From the NCBI GenBank assembly GCA_951394405.1, contig OX596341.1:3126650-3190649 (forward strand): 64,000 nucleotides of DNA, in the 5' to 3' direction. Source of the DNA: Coprinellus micaceus (lineage: Eukaryota > Basidiomycota > Agaricomycetes > Agaricales > Psathyrellaceae). Positions 1 through 12,100 of this stretch are shown piece by piece; within the stretch, counting starts at the first letter, position 1, and each line of letters opens with the position of its first letter. Under the pieces are notes generated by a model. It made no database searches and was not told the origin of the DNA. It saw nothing but the letters and a program-made list of their open reading frames with translations. The translations under genes and the position numbers were made by a program.

Positions 1-1638
1 TGCCGCTCCATACAGAATGCGTCAGTCACCATCGTGTTCTAAACCAATTCCCGAAACTGAATACACTCCCCAGATTCGACCTCTCAATGGACCCGAGCGT
101 CGACATTTCGAAAACAGCCACTTGCACTTCCTGCCGATTCGTTGAGGACAAGTCGAACTACTGGACTGCCGTCCTTTACTTCAAGCATCCCAATGGATCA
201 TATATCCGAGTACGCGGTATCTTGAATCGCCTCTCAGGATATCACTAAACCGTACTCTCGACGTATAGGTGCCTCAAATGGCGAATCACAACACTGGTCC
301 GGGGCTCCAGTCAGGCGGCATGACGGTTTACTACTTCCAGCCCTCGCCGCCGACAAAGAACCTGAGCCTCACTATCTTCCCTCCCGTACGCCTTTGTCCT
401 TTGTTCACTCTCCCCCAGTACCAGTTCCTTCGCGTCTCTGAACGATGGCTCCACACAACTAGGGCTTCCGCATGATCCTCGGAGACCCCATGCGTCGCAC
501 CGACAACATCCCCGCCGACAAGACGGCGTCGAAGGCGGTCACCTTTAGGTGCTTCCACGGTGACGACCCTGGCCCATTCGGTAGCCCTGGAAATGGACCT
601 GAGGATTCAGTTGGCTTCCCGCAGAAGATGTGCTCGGGGGGTATTAGGAGCAATTTCTTCTTCCCTCAGTACGTCTTCCCATGTTTCATTCCCCCGCCGA
701 AATGTTGAACCTGACGATACGCGGTCTTTAGGTGCTGGAACGGCGTCGACCTCGACCCTCCTAACCACGCTGTATGTCGCCTCTCCGTGTTACCCGGTCG
801 TGCACTCGCTGAAGCGCTTTCTTTCCGTAGAGCCACATGGCACAGCCTGAGGGCACACCCGGCTCAGACGGCCTTCAGTTCTTCGGTACGGACTGCCCAG
901 CGTCACATCCCGTTCGGGTTCCCCTTCTCTTCATGGAAATCGTCTGGGACACGAGGCCTTTCAACGACCCCGAGCTCTGGCCCAAGGACGGTTCGCAGCC
1001 CTTCGTCTTCAGTATGGGCGATCCGTGAGTCCCATTTACACCCACGCTCTCTCCGTTTGAACAGCGGAAACTGATACTCGTGTCGTAGGACTGGGTTTGG
1101 ACAACATGCCGACTACGTCTTCGGGTGGGAAGGGGACTCCCTCAAACGCGCGATGGATACATGCCTGACGGGGAGCGGTATCCCTGCTGACTGCCCCGTC
1201 CTGACTTGGCAGAGTACGGAGGAGATGAACCAGTGCCGCCAGTCCATCAAGGTGGACGAAGTCACCGAACGTCAATGTACGTTTTGGCTCCTCCCTCCCT
1301 CCCTTCGCAAGACACGATCTCTCACTCACTCGTGATTCGTCACAGACCTCGACAAGCTCCCAGGATGCAATCCTATCCAAGCCGGACCCGGGCCTGCAAC
1401 GATGGTCGAGGACTGTAACGCCATCTCGACGACACTGACGGATGCGCCGCATCCGACCGAGGCCCCAGAGTTGATTATGCCACCGTGGAGTGTGTGCTAC
1501 GATGGCCCGGGGACCCATACGTTGGCGCCGAATTGCGATGCGACGAGCAGTGCGGCACCGACTGTTACGACACTTCCGGCGATGGTGACGGCTGCGCCTG
1601 AGAGGAGGTGGGGTGCGGCGATTGGTAGAGACGTTTGA
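1..1638 (+). CDS. DUF1996 domain secreted protein, 5' end off the window
   Basis: Partial gene; the N-terminus lies left of base 1. Exons by GT-AG and frame: <1-20, 74-209, 269-385, 463-668, 732-771, 831-1024, 1089-1276, 1346-1638 (TGA). All phases agree. The product shows the DUF1996 hallmarks: a region ending QNAF then LSMDPS, a CTSC cysteine pair followed by KSNYWTAVLYF, SGGMTVYYFQP, FPPGFRMILGDP, FRCF, and NFFFPQCWNG with PPNHASHMAQP. DUF1996 proteins are fungal secreted or wall-associated proteins of unknown biochemical role, sometimes joined to WSC or carbohydrate-binding modules. The last ~60 residues are a Pro/Thr-rich tail with no recognisable extra domain and no clear GPI signal. 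Domain identity is from family knowledge; function is not known. Confidence 0.88.
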
Positions 1639-2014
1639 AGGTGTGGGGTGTTGGACGTGTTACCACTGTTCGATATTCATGATTGTATTGCGTCTATTAC
1701 GTCGAATAGCACGGGTGGAATGGCTTGTCGTGCTCTGGTATATTTCTGTTCCAATAATGACGAACGTTGTCTGAATACGATCCACTCGTTTCAGTTTCGA
1801 TATGTCCCTTCTAAGTTGGCTTTCGCCAACTCCCCTGCGTGGGACTTCCGATAGCTTCCGATACGGGGCAGGAAGGTATGCCTGAATGCCGCACCTCGGT
1901 CACAATCTCGAAGGCAAATCTCTACCAAGGTCCAAGGGAAGGAGGTTCCCGTTCACCGTTCGGGAAAAAAAAGACATGGTCAAGGGTCAGTCTGAGGGGT
2001 CATTAAAAACACAT
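1639..2014. other. 3' flank, no gene seen
   Basis: Downstream of the DUF1996 stop. I see no open frame with gene-like features. A short T5 run on the minus strand (2005-2009) lies just past the tRNA 3' end and would serve as its Pol III terminator. Confidence 0.5.
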
Positions 2015-2086
2015 TGACCATCGCAGGGGTCGAACCTGCAATCTCCTGATTCGTAGTCAGACGCGATGCCATTTCGCCAGACGGCC
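2015..2086 (-). tRNA. tRNA-Arg (anticodon ACG)
   Basis: A 72-nt cloverleaf reads on the minus strand. The acceptor stem GGCCGTC/GATGGTC closes with two G-U pairs, the D stem is GCG/CGC, and the anticodon loop is CTACGAA, giving ACG at positions 34-36. The B box is GGTTCGACC. A T-rich run follows the 3' end. There is no intron. The sequence is identical to the copy at 19403-19474, although the flanks have diverged. Both copies lie in the 3' flank of a charged secreted-protein gene on the same strand. Confidence 0.93.
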
Positions 2087-2393
2087 TGGTGACGCTACTG
2101 CTGGTTGTATGGAATATGTAAGGCTGGCAGTCGTCGAACGGCGACTAAGCGAAGCGTCGAACTCACGTTATGAAGTCAAACAAGAACCATTACATGCGAA
2201 CACACACAGACTAGATAAACACAAGCGAACGAATATGACAAATCGTAGGCGACGTCGATCCAAACCAAGAGACCGTAAGATATTACTCGATTCGAACACG
2301 AAGACCACAAAGACCCCACGAGAACAAGGCGAAATGTTGGGACCCAGAACCGGCGATAGAGGCAGAGCGCGAGGTTTCTAAACGTCGACCAGG

Positions 2394-2957
2394 TCAGCCG
2401 TGCAGTCGTCGAAGTGAGAGTGAGAAAGACTCACATTTCCTCTCCCACCCAGAGGACTTATCGCCCCTATGCTCGCGCTCAACCTCAACCTCATCCTCCT
2501 TCTTGTACGCCTTCTTATCCTCCTTCTTATCCTCCTCCTCCTCCTCGTTACGATAACGGCCGCTGTCGCTCTTGTAACCTTCTTCCTTCTCACCGCTCTC
2601 CTTCTTATGGCTCCGCTTCTTGCACTCATCCCTGTCCTTGTTATTCCAGTCGCCGTCCGACCTGGAGCCGCAGTCGATGACCTTGTGGTACGAAGTCGCC
2701 ATCTCGCTGGATTTGTGTTCCTGCTCGCCGTCGTACGCGTTGGATGTCGAGTGCTTCTTGTGTTTGAAATCGTAGTCCTCGTCGTAGTGCTTAACGTCCT
2801 TGGATGAGGCGTAACTACCGTCTTGGCCGTGGGACGAGCCATAGTGTCCGACGGAGTCCGATGAAGAGGAGTCGCTGCGAGGAAGGACGAGCATGGGGGA
2901 GGCAATGGCCATGGGGAGCGCGACAGCAAGCAGAGCGAGAGTTCCGGTGAGCTTCAT
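2394..2957 (-). CDS. Small secreted Lys/Glu-rich protein, two-cysteine family member 1
   Basis: 187 residues. The N-terminus MKLTGTLALLAVALPMAIA is a strong signal peptide, nearly the same as those of the genes at 20121, 23499, 29609 and 56702. The mature part is Ser/Asp/His-rich, has a Cys pair (IDC ... DEC) and then a long Lys/Glu/Asp-rich tail with no globular domain. No function is recognised; this looks like a disordered, secreted, highly charged protein. Near the 3' end a perfect GTGAGT donor (after codon bases AAA T), a CTGAC branch site and a TTTAG acceptor could remove the last ~15 codons and make a stop across the junction. The C-terminus is therefore uncertain. A TATAAATA box sits about 110 bp upstream. 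Confidence 0.8.
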   Translation of the reverse strand: MKLTGTLALLAVALPMAIASPMLVLPRSDSSSSDSVGHYGSSHGQDGSYASSKDVKHYDEDYDFKHKKHSTSNAYDGEQEHKSSEMATSYHKVIDCGSRSDGDWNNKDRDECKKRSHKKESGEKEEGYKSDSGRYRNEEEEEDKKEDKKAYKKEDEVEVEREHRGDKSSGWERKCESFSLSLRRLHG

Positions 2958-3065
2958 GCTTGAGAGACGACGAGAGACGTAGTGAGGCGTTTTTGGTGCT
3001 GGTGTGAAGGTTGAGCTGGTAAGCGATTGGAGGGGAGATGGGGAGAGGGAGACAACCAGAAGCTG

Positions 3066-3073
3066 TATTTATA
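3066..3073 (-). promoter_or_regulatory. TATA box of gene 2394-2957
   Basis: TATAAATA on the minus strand, 109 bp before the ATG. The same spacing (about 95-125 bp) recurs upstream of the other secreted-protein genes in this window. Confidence 0.6.
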
Positions 3074-3509
3074 CCCTGGGTGTGAGGCAGACGCCATGGT
3101 GGCTGCCATACTGCACCAGTTCGAACCGTACTAACTGACCAGGCTACGCCGCCGGTCTGCGCGTTTGGGTCTGGCAGGATTTCGCCGTTTGGGCCATGCC
3201 TATGTTGTCAGCCTTTAGTCCAGGAAGCGTGGGGCGTGGTCGTTTCTGAAACGATGCCCCTCTGTCAACGGTCTCTGAGGAGCAGCACAGTAGATACGAA
3301 GAGGATAGAGTGCCTTGCAACCGATTAAAGCATACAGGTCCCAAGATATAGTCCACATAGCAGAACAGCAGTCCGAACCGTTGTCCGTACACACCCAAGA
3401 TCCAGTTGTTCGCTACTCATACCGTATCGAACTATTTGTGTCGTGTTTACGTTCTCATAACTATCAGTCCACCTTCGGCAAAACATGGCTCAGCCCACTT
3501 GAATAGCCC

Positions 3510-5037
3510 TCACGATTTCCAAACCTGATTCTGATTCCCCGCAGCGCACGCCCACGTCTGGGCCCTATTTCCGTTCGCGAGGCTCCCATCTGTGAGATCA
3601 AGGCATTGGCCTACGTGAAGTCGATTCGTCACATTCAATTCCAAAGCCGAAGGCCGTCAATCGAATTCGTAACCCAAGCGAGAAGGGGAGAGGGGGAGAT
3701 TCAGTGGGAAGCTAAGAGAGAGGTGGATAATGAACTTTGAACGTACCGGTTCCAGTAAGCACGATCGTATCGTCCGACGTATAAGTCCACTGTTGAGCAG
3801 GAAGGTTGTCGTAGCACGTCCAGATCTTCATCTTTGCACCGCTAGAGGTGGCTGTAAAACCATAGCATAAGGTTGATCTTTCTCGGAGATGACCTTTCTT
3901 TGGGAGGGAAATGTTAGCGATACGTACCTGAACCAGCATCGAGACAAAACGTTGTCCCCGAAAGCTTGATCTGTTGTCCTCCGCGCTTGATGACCTACTT
4001 CTGGTCTCCGGTACCGTTGCAGTCGTATCTACCACCTTGTGTTAACTCTGGGTCCCGAAACGGAGGGTTTGGTAGAACGAGGACGAACTGTAGGGTATGG
4101 AAGAGGGAATGACATGAAGAGAGGTCGATACGAGGTGATGGAAAGATCAAGGAGGGTATGGTCGAGAGATAGGGAGGTAGAAAGCTAGATACGAAAGGAG
4201 GAGAAGAACATACATCTGAACAGGGGTCCCATCGGCAAGCAACCCGCCTTGGACGTCGAGACACTTATTGACGGGGTCGCGTTGCGGAGCAATGTTGCGA
4301 GGTCGGGTTTGGCAGTTCGGAATCGTGCCGTCAGGGCAAAACCTGTGAACAATTAAACAATTCTCAGTACCCCGCGACGCCCCCTGGACTGTGTGCCATC
4401 TCGCCCTCCGGATTTGAAGTAATGGGTATGGGAAGTACTCACGTCACGCGATACCCCGCAGGGAGCGTTCCGGTCTGCGGACACTGGTACAGCGGATCTT
4501 GTGGAGGAACCCCGGCGTTTGAGGGTGGGAAAGAGGTTGGGGGCGAGGTGAAGGCCCTGGGGCAATCGCCTGAAGTTACTTTGCATTCAAGGTTGGGGCA
4601 GAAGCCTCCTCTCTGCATTCACAGCTCGTTAGTGAGTCCAGACTCAAATATATGTAGGCGAGCAAGATTAGAATGTCTGTTAACGCACGGAAGCACGGTC
4701 AATCGGCGCCACACCCATCCCGACGTTCAACCATTTTGGGTCCTTCACGAAATAATAGTATGAGTTCCGCCCTTCGAACCCCGCACGAATCGTCCCAGCA
4801 CCGTCGACATTGCCTTGGTTAAAGTCGCTGTAGATCAGCCCGCTCCATATGTCAGGGAAGTCGCGCGTAGTATTGCCACCAGAGGGGAGGGTCTCAAACG
4901 TGGCGCCGTTGATTCCGAGGTTGGCGGGAAGGGGACAGTTGTTGATTATGTCGAAGTGGCGGTTGGCGGAGACGAGAGTGAGGAGTGGGAGGAGGGAGAG
5001 GGCGGAGAAGAGGAGGAGGAAGCAGGCAGGCAGGCAT
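3510..5037 (-). pseudogene. Secreted protein with C-terminal ricin-B-type (R-type) lectin domain, two lesions
   Basis: Six exons are traceable on the minus strand: 4689-5037, 4443-4612, 4214-4342, 3928-4028, 3747-3851, 3510-3610. All splice sites and phases are good. The first two exons encode a hydrophobic leader and an unrecognised secreted domain beginning with an INNCP motif. The last four encode a beta-trefoil lectin domain with KCLDVQGG, FCLDAGSG, MKIWTCYD...PAQQW and QCLDLTDGS repeats. Two lesions break it. First, the only nearby ATG (5035-5037) is one base out of frame with the leader, across a (CCTG)3 tract. Second, a TAG replaces the Trp codon of one QxW motif (near 3994). Intact splice sites and conserved motifs suggest recent loss or sequence error. 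It is a lectin-type binding module; no toxin catalytic chain is present. Confidence 0.8.
5023..5034. repeat. (CAGG)3 / (CCTG)3 microsatellite at the start of the lectin-like gene
   Basis: Three tandem copies of a 4-nt unit lie immediately after the ATG. Two copies would put the ATG in frame with the hydrophobic leader; three copies do not. Confidence 0.75.
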
Positions 5038-5903
5038 TGTGCAGTTGCGATCCGATGGGACGGATGGGATGGCGAGGGGTAACTGGAGAGGGACTTTGGG
5101 GTGGAATTTAAGGGAAATACGTGAACAGACAGTACGTCATGAATTTGAAAATGTGAATGGAATTGGGCCCAAACCCTAACGAAATGACATGCATCTATCC
5201 AGGACCCGTCGATAGACGGCCAGGAACACCGCCCCCTATTGAATACGAGCGTCTATCAGAGTCTGGAGAAGCCTCCCCGAGAAAACTGGAGGGGTTTGGC
5301 AGGAGTTAGAAACGAGGATCAGAACGTGGACGAGTGACGTAGATCGATACCACTGAGTGTGAACTGTTGTTGAGAATATCCAGGCATTGTCGATATGTCG
5401 GAGTGCCTTGGGAGAGACAGGAGCATGAGGATAGATCCGCTATCAATGGGAGTGGAAGGCAGGAGCATATTCTTTGCCAGCTAAAGCGAACCACATTGGA
5501 GCAACCTTCCGAACGTGGAGCTTCCCCTATCGCCATCTTCGTAAGTCGACTCAGAGGAAATCCAATGCTGGAGTCAAGGGCCGTATGTCTTTGATACACA
5601 TCGGCCCGAGCAGAGTCGCCATTCCTGCGAAGGGCCGGCGACGGAGACGCTTGAGAGGGTGATGCATTGAACTCTGCGCGACGATTCACGGAGTGCGCCG
5701 CGGCGACACGTCTGTGTTCACCAAGGGGACGAGAAGTCGCCTTCCTTGGGCACTGCTGTTTTCCTCAGTCCCTGCGGTATTGACACAAGCCCATTCCACA
5801 CCGCGCGGACACCTCGATATATAGGGACGGTTGGCGGTGTAATGGAAGGTCCTGTTATACAGCGTCAATGTACTGAGCCTCTAATGATTATATGATCTGG
5901 ATA
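5038..5903. other. Intergenic, nothing recognised
   Basis: Short open frames on both strands lack signal peptides, domains or plausible splice structure. I see no repeat or RNA gene. Confidence 0.45.
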
Positions 5904-7871
5904 CTACTCGAAGTGCGCTGATTTACTTCCTGGCGTGGGTACTCTGGCATCGATCCGCGAGGTGCCATTCCCAGGTGGGACCAGCGCAGCTCGCGACGAC
6001 GAACTTACTGAGGGGTCATCTGTCGCTTCTACTAGAGCTTTGGGCTTGCTCCGTCGACTGAGATTACCGTTCGCGCTGAATAATGCTGAAGCGGGGCTAC
6101 GGGATTTCATGGCATGTTAGAGAGCGCATTGCAGGTCGGGGATGCGCATCAGACTCACCCCTCGGTTTGGACAGACCATGTCTCAATAGCTTCATCGTCC
6201 CGCGATTCCCTTGCCTTTCCCTTCTTCAACGTCTGCTGCTGCTCCCCGTCGACTTCCACGATTTCATCTTCCTCCACATCCTCCATTAACGACTCCATCG
6301 ACCTCGGCCTCGGCCCAATATCCCTCCCCAACTCCTGTATCACTGACGTCCCCGTGATCCCTCCGGACCTTTGAGGTGGAACGGTGGGGCCGTTGGGTCC
6401 ATTCGTGAAGTAGATGTTCGCAGATACCGTTGGGTCGTAAGATGGAAGCGCGTTCTGGGAGTCGAAGTGGGTTCGACTTCGTTCCCATTTTCGAAGTTCA
6501 ATCAGGAAGCGGGCCGTGAGGACACCGGAGAGCCTATAGGAAGGGAGGGAGGTAAAAGGCGAACGATACGAATGAGGAGAAGGACGTACGGGACTTTTAT
6601 GCTGTTCAGCAACCTCGAGAAGATCAGATTGACCTCCTAAGTCGTGATAGGTCGTTACACACGCAGTAATCGACGCGGAAAGGGAATGAAGGCACTCACA
6701 AAATTTAGAGCGAGGGTACACACGGAAAGCAAGAGGACGGCGCTAATGTAGATCAAACCTTACAGAAGGCCATCAGGCTTCTCCCTCTTTCGATTCTAGC
6801 GGAACGCACCTTGGGAGAAGATGATATAGTCCAATGATTGTTTTGGGTTGTCCCAGAACTTCACGCCTTCTCGAACAGTTCGCCAAGCGCGTAAAACGGC
6901 GAGAAGCCAGGCTGAGACTTCGTAGAACAGCATAGTGGCTGCCAACGCCCCTCGGACTGCCGTCCTGTCAGAGGCACCGAGGAGGATGTGTGAACTTTGG
7001 ACTCACGCCTTCAGAAGAGGGTCAGCGCCTGGAGAGACGGTCGGGCAGTACTTCGACGTACCATTGAAATTTGACTGGACCATGGCACTGGTTGAAAGGA
7101 GCTCGTACCTGTCGGCATTCGCTCGTTAGTTCGCCGATTATTCCCCTGCTGTCGGGGTACCTGGAGTCGACTCACGATCAAGAGGACGATTACAGAGGTT
7201 CCCAGTAGGCCGAGAAATACGGACACAATCCTGTGCCTATCGTATATTGCTGAAGTGCGGAGACCCCAAACCGCTGTGGATGTTCACGTTTATCATTCAG
7301 CGCCTGAAAGGAAACTATTAGGGACACACCTATGATTCCGATATGGCCAAAGATACTCAGAATACCCGACAGGAGGTACCCTGTATTGCAGCTGCCATAG
7401 AAACTCAGCACCGGATTCTCTCGTCGGGGAAGTAAGATAGAAGCGACTAACTGAGACGGATGCATGAGCTATACAGGGTCAGGTTTGTGAAAAGATATCG
7501 CGTACCTCCAGGAACTTTGTGGATACGGATAAAAGGTAGATCGGATTGGCGATCAATGCATACCGACAGAATATGTAGAACAGCGTCGTGAGTTTGCGCG
7601 GTTGGGCCCAAATGTACTCCACTTCGTCGAGAAATGTGAGCAGGTAGTCGTAATACAGCCAAGCTTTTCGAGGCGTCAGTCGGATGTCCGCCATTCCAAG
7701 ATGGTGGCGACTGACTGATGCTAATGAGCTGGACGCTCATGTTCAATCTACGAGGGGATCATAGCTTCAGTCAACCATTTTTTCAGGGATGGGGTTAGGG
7801 ACGCACCGTTCATAGCTCGCCTGATGCCGCGCGGTCTGCAACCTCTCGCTCCATTCCTTCATATCCAACAT
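5904..7871 (-). CDS. DUF6533 seven-transmembrane protein, 13 exons
   Basis: Exons on the minus strand: 7807-7871, 7716-7747, 7506-7663, 7452-7468, 7330-7391, 7176-7249, 7062-7108, 7007-7028, 6810-6964, 6700-6758, 6590-6636, 6159-6533, 5904-6096. The N-terminal ITWLYYDYLLTFLDEVEYIW motif is the DUF6533 signature. It is followed by several hydrophobic segments, including one ending IYDRHRIVSVFLGLLGTSVI and one starting FYEVSAWLLAVLRAW. The Ser/Glu-rich cytosolic tail is about 180 residues. DUF6533 proteins are basidiomycete-expanded, GPCR-like membrane proteins of unknown ligand. Two micro-exons (17 and 22 nt) are needed to keep the frame. One junction (7109-7175) does not keep phase between the neighbouring exons as drawn, so an exon edge there is wrong or the gene is damaged. 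The last intron has a CTAAC branch site and a GTGAGT donor. Confidence 0.75.
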
Positions 7872-9108
7872 CGTGTCTGGTGAATTGGTGAGAATAACCG
7901 CTGCGGAAGCAAGGAAAGGAAGACAGAACTCAGGCCCCGGGCTCGTCTTCTTATAAGCACAACCGTAAACGTTCCTGATCGGCGTCTTGCATGGCTTGAA
8001 GCACGCGCCTTAACAGCATCACCGCCCACGACGTTCGCAAGGCCATGTACATGATGTACCTATCACCTTTCGAAGGCCCTTCCTCGTCTAGGCATCATGG
8101 AATTGGTTGAAATCGACTGGGAATAGACGATCAGGAGATCCAAGGCTACTTGGGTTCACATCCTGAAACACTCCTACTAAGCGGAGGCGCAGCACAGACG
8201 GTGCACAGCAGGAATGAGTGGGCGCTCTCACAGACACCTTGGTGACCAAAAATATCTGGAAGACACTGGGAACGAGAGCGGCTGTAAGCGATGGAGACCA
8301 TATGTGTTCTACCATTGGGCACACGTACGGTAGCTTTTAAGTCTCATCAGGTACGAATCTGTACGAATCTACGTTGGAAAGCGGAAGCTGAGGGTGAGCA
8401 GGAGTGACCGATGGGAGGATCAGGAACTAGAAGACGCTCACTTGGAATGTATTGCCCACAATCCACGAGGCACTTCGGTGAATAGAGATGGATATCACCC
8501 GATGAAAGAAATATTACCATATGAATTAATCGTGGAGGAAAGGCGGTGTCCGATAAGGATCCGAATAGAGTCGGCATCATTGCAGAAGACGAAGTAGGCT
8601 TGTTGAGTCAGGCAGTCGTCCACGAAGGGTGGTCGGCGGGCTCCTGCGTCTGTAAAGCGGAAGGGGGTCAACAGCACGGTGCGAGACAGCGGAGGGACTG
8701 TAGGAAGTGAAGTCGGTGAGCATATGTCCCAACGTTTGAGAAGTTTAAAAACGACGACCATCGATCGATTACCAGAATGGCATCATAAGCAGAAACGCTG
8801 CGATAGTAGAGAGTAACGAATACCGAATAGCTAAGATATAATATGACCGGTCGAGGCGGAGGAGTGCAAAACGAGAGACGTGCACGAGTGATATAGGGTA
8901 GCGGAGCAATTGAGAGAGCAAGTCGGGGAAAGAGGAAAGGGAAGAAAACAAAAAGCCCAAGAGTGAGAGCGACGAAAGTATGTACGACAAACCAAAGTAA
9001 GATGTAAAGCAGAAATTGAATCGAATAAGTCAGTATCATAAGCGGGCGAGAAGTTAAAATTGTAATGCGTCCATGCGAAAGAAACTCCAGCAACGCGCCA
9101 TGCGCCAG
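7872..9108. other. Intergenic, AT-rich; no gene supported
   Basis: The minus strand holds hydrophobic open frames (8668-9093, 8088-8324). They are compositional, have no start or splice logic I can defend, and match no family I know. The 3' flank of the Set3-like gene and the promoter of the DUF6533 gene must lie here. Confidence 0.4.
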
Positions 9109-12100
9109 CTACCTCTCCCACCCCCTCCCACTCTGACCCTGCGCCTCCCTCTGCATCTGCTCCCTCCTCATCCTCTCCGCCCTTGGCATCGTCGGGGGCG
9201 CTCCCCTCGCGACATAACTCTGCGGCTGCGGCGGTGGTCCGCGATCCCTGTCGTCGGGGTCCCTCCGGTAGGGAGCCGGCTCGTCTCTCCGGTACGATTG
9301 CGAAGACGAAGACTGTTGACGATCACCCCACTCCCTCGGCGGACTCCTCCAAGCTCCAGAGCCAGCGGGTCCGTACCCATCTCTCCTGTCGTCGTACGTA
9401 CTCGAAGTCGGTAATGGAGGCGTACTCGTGCTGCCCCTTCTCGGTTGACCCTGGGTATCATTTAACTGCTGAGAATACGAGCCGTTGTAGACATTGGAAC
9501 GTGGGCCGACTGGGATCGGTCGATTGGGTGGGTTCGAGGCAGTAGAGGTCGAGTTGACATTCCACATGGACGACATGCTCGGCGAACGGGGATTCGAGGG
9601 AGCTGCAACCGGGCTAGGCTTCCTTGGAGCAGGGTCTGCGTTCCCTCCTGCACTTACGCCGGCGGAGGGAGGAGCTCGACCATAGAGAAGCGATGCCGGC
9701 CCTGTGGGAAGCTTCTTCGGTTGTCCAGGCGTGGGGGTCGTGGAGGCGGTAGAACTTGACGGTGGAGGAATGGTGGACGGGACCTTAGTATACGCCGCGT
9801 ACGGAACACTAGCGGTACTTCTGGGCTGCATGGGCGGCTGCCCAGCATTGGCATTAGGCTGGGATTGATGCGCTTGAGGACCATGGAACGACCCTCTCCT
9901 GGGCCCATCGGGGATCTGCGCGGGGCGCATCGACGCTGGACCCGTCGGTATCGGTGCCCTGTACGTCGCTGAGCTGCCGAACGAGGCACTGCTCGCGCTG
10001 GACGCGAACGATCCAGCCGTGGAGGGCGGAGGAGACGCAGCTTGCTGAGTCCTGAACGAAGTGGTGGATGATGCAGACTGAGGCCCACCTGACTGGGGTG
10101 GTGGTATAGGTAAAGAGATGGACGAAGGGGTGGATCCGTCCTCGGAGTCCCCGAGAGAGACGGCGTCGTCTTCTATCGCGTTCGTATTAGCCCTGGAGGC
10201 AGGAACGTAGGGACGTGAGGGCCATAGTAAGCCAATCGAGGTTTGAGGAGGTGGATGCCATTTGTGGGACGCTGGTGCAGGCGAATGGGAGGGTATCACA
10301 GGTGAACGTGATGAAGGAAGAGGAGGCTTGGGTGGGTTCGATGCAGCCTTGACGTTCGAGAAAGACATCGACGGAGAGGCGGAAGGTGGAGAAGGTGGGC
10401 GCAGCACCGACGAAATAGAGGTGGCTCTCGCAGGGATCGAACGCGGAACCGTCGGAGATGTCGGCGTCGGGATTATCGGATTCACCTCAGCCTTCCCGCC
10501 GAACCCTCTCGGCGCCATCGAGGTCGGCTTCTGGGTAGGAGGGATGGACGTAGTTGGAGTCGAAGGCGCAAACGACAGAGCCATGGCCATAGCCGCAACA
10601 CTGGGTGGAGGGGCGGCACTCGACATGCTAGGGCTCTTCGAGTCCATGATCGATCTGAAAGGAGGAGACTTGGTCGGGCCTTGGTTCACGACCGACGAAA
10701 TACTCGCACTCCTCGCCTTACTCGCAGCCAACGCAGCCTTCGTCTTCGGACTCATCGTCAACCCCGGCACACCAAACTCGTCTCCCGACGTTGTGGGCGT
10801 CTCAGGGCGCATCATGACGTCCTGGATCTGCTCCAGCTTCACCTCCTTCGTCATCCCTGGCCCTAGCGTTGCTCCTCCGTTCATTGCAGATGACGATCCA
10901 CCAGCGAACGACGGACCCAAAGTCGCGGAAGGGGTCACAGGCGAATCCGTGGGTTGACCGGGGGTAGGGTTGAGCTTCCCCTCCTCCTTCAGCTTCTTCC
11001 TCCTCGCCGCAAAGTCCTTCAGCGAAAGCTTCACTTTGGTTGGAGGAGGTGGAGGCGGCGTAGGGGCTTTGGGCGGGGGAGGTGTAGGCGACTTCGCTTT
11101 CTCTTGAGGAGTCGGCTCCCTGACAGGCTCCGGCTGCGTTTCCTGAGGTGCTGGTGGTGGCTCGGCTTTGTCCTCGGGTAGACTAGGTTCCTCCTTCTCC
11201 GCCGCCCTCTCGTCGGTCTCGACGACCTCGCCCATCTCGACATCCCTATCCTCTACGACACGCTCCTTCGCTTCCGAATCGGTTTCCCCTTCCTCCCTCT
11301 CGCTCTCCACCGGCAAGGCCTTCTTGTCCTCGATGTTCGGCGTTGACGCTTCAGAGTTGACGAGGGAGTGAACGTCCATCTTCTTCGGCACGAGCCTCAC
11401 CCTAGGGAGGGGCTTCGACGATCCCTTCTTCTTAGTTTTACCCGGGGCAGCTTTAGTCGAAGACGTAGCCGTGGGCTGGGACTTTGCCGACGTTGCTTTC
11501 GTCTTTGAAGTCGCCTTCGCCTTCAGCACGGTAAGAGAGGGAAGTGGAGGTGGTGTACTCCCCGCCGTAGATGGTTTATCTGACGGGGACGCAGGTGAAG
11601 GCGACGGCGAAGCGGGCGTATCGGGGACGGGTGACGCTCCCCTGACTTGGATTTCCACGTCTCCGTCTACATCCATCCGAGTCTCCTCCTCGTCCTGCGT
11701 CTCGATTTGACCTTCCTCTTCCGAAGACTCCTCCGACTCGATGACTTTCCTACCCCGCCCCCTCACCTTCGCCTTCGATGCAGGTTTCTTCGGTGGAGGA
11801 GGCTTCGCCGGTTCTGCCTTCTTAGCCGCCTTCGATGGTGGTGCCTTGGCTTTCGCGAATTTGGATTTCGTGGGCGTCGTCGGAGTCCCCGTTCTCTCCC
11901 TCTCCTTCTCCTTGACCACCACTGATGGGGGTGGTGGCGGCGGAGGTTCGTCACGAACGTCGCTGACGGGTATCCGCGAGACGTCCTTCAACGGGCTCGG
12001 GGTCGGGCACGGACTAGGACTCTCAGCTTGCGTTGGGGGAGAGAAGAGCATCGAGATCGGAGCTGGTATCGGGACGGGTGTGACGAGCGAGAGCTTGGCG

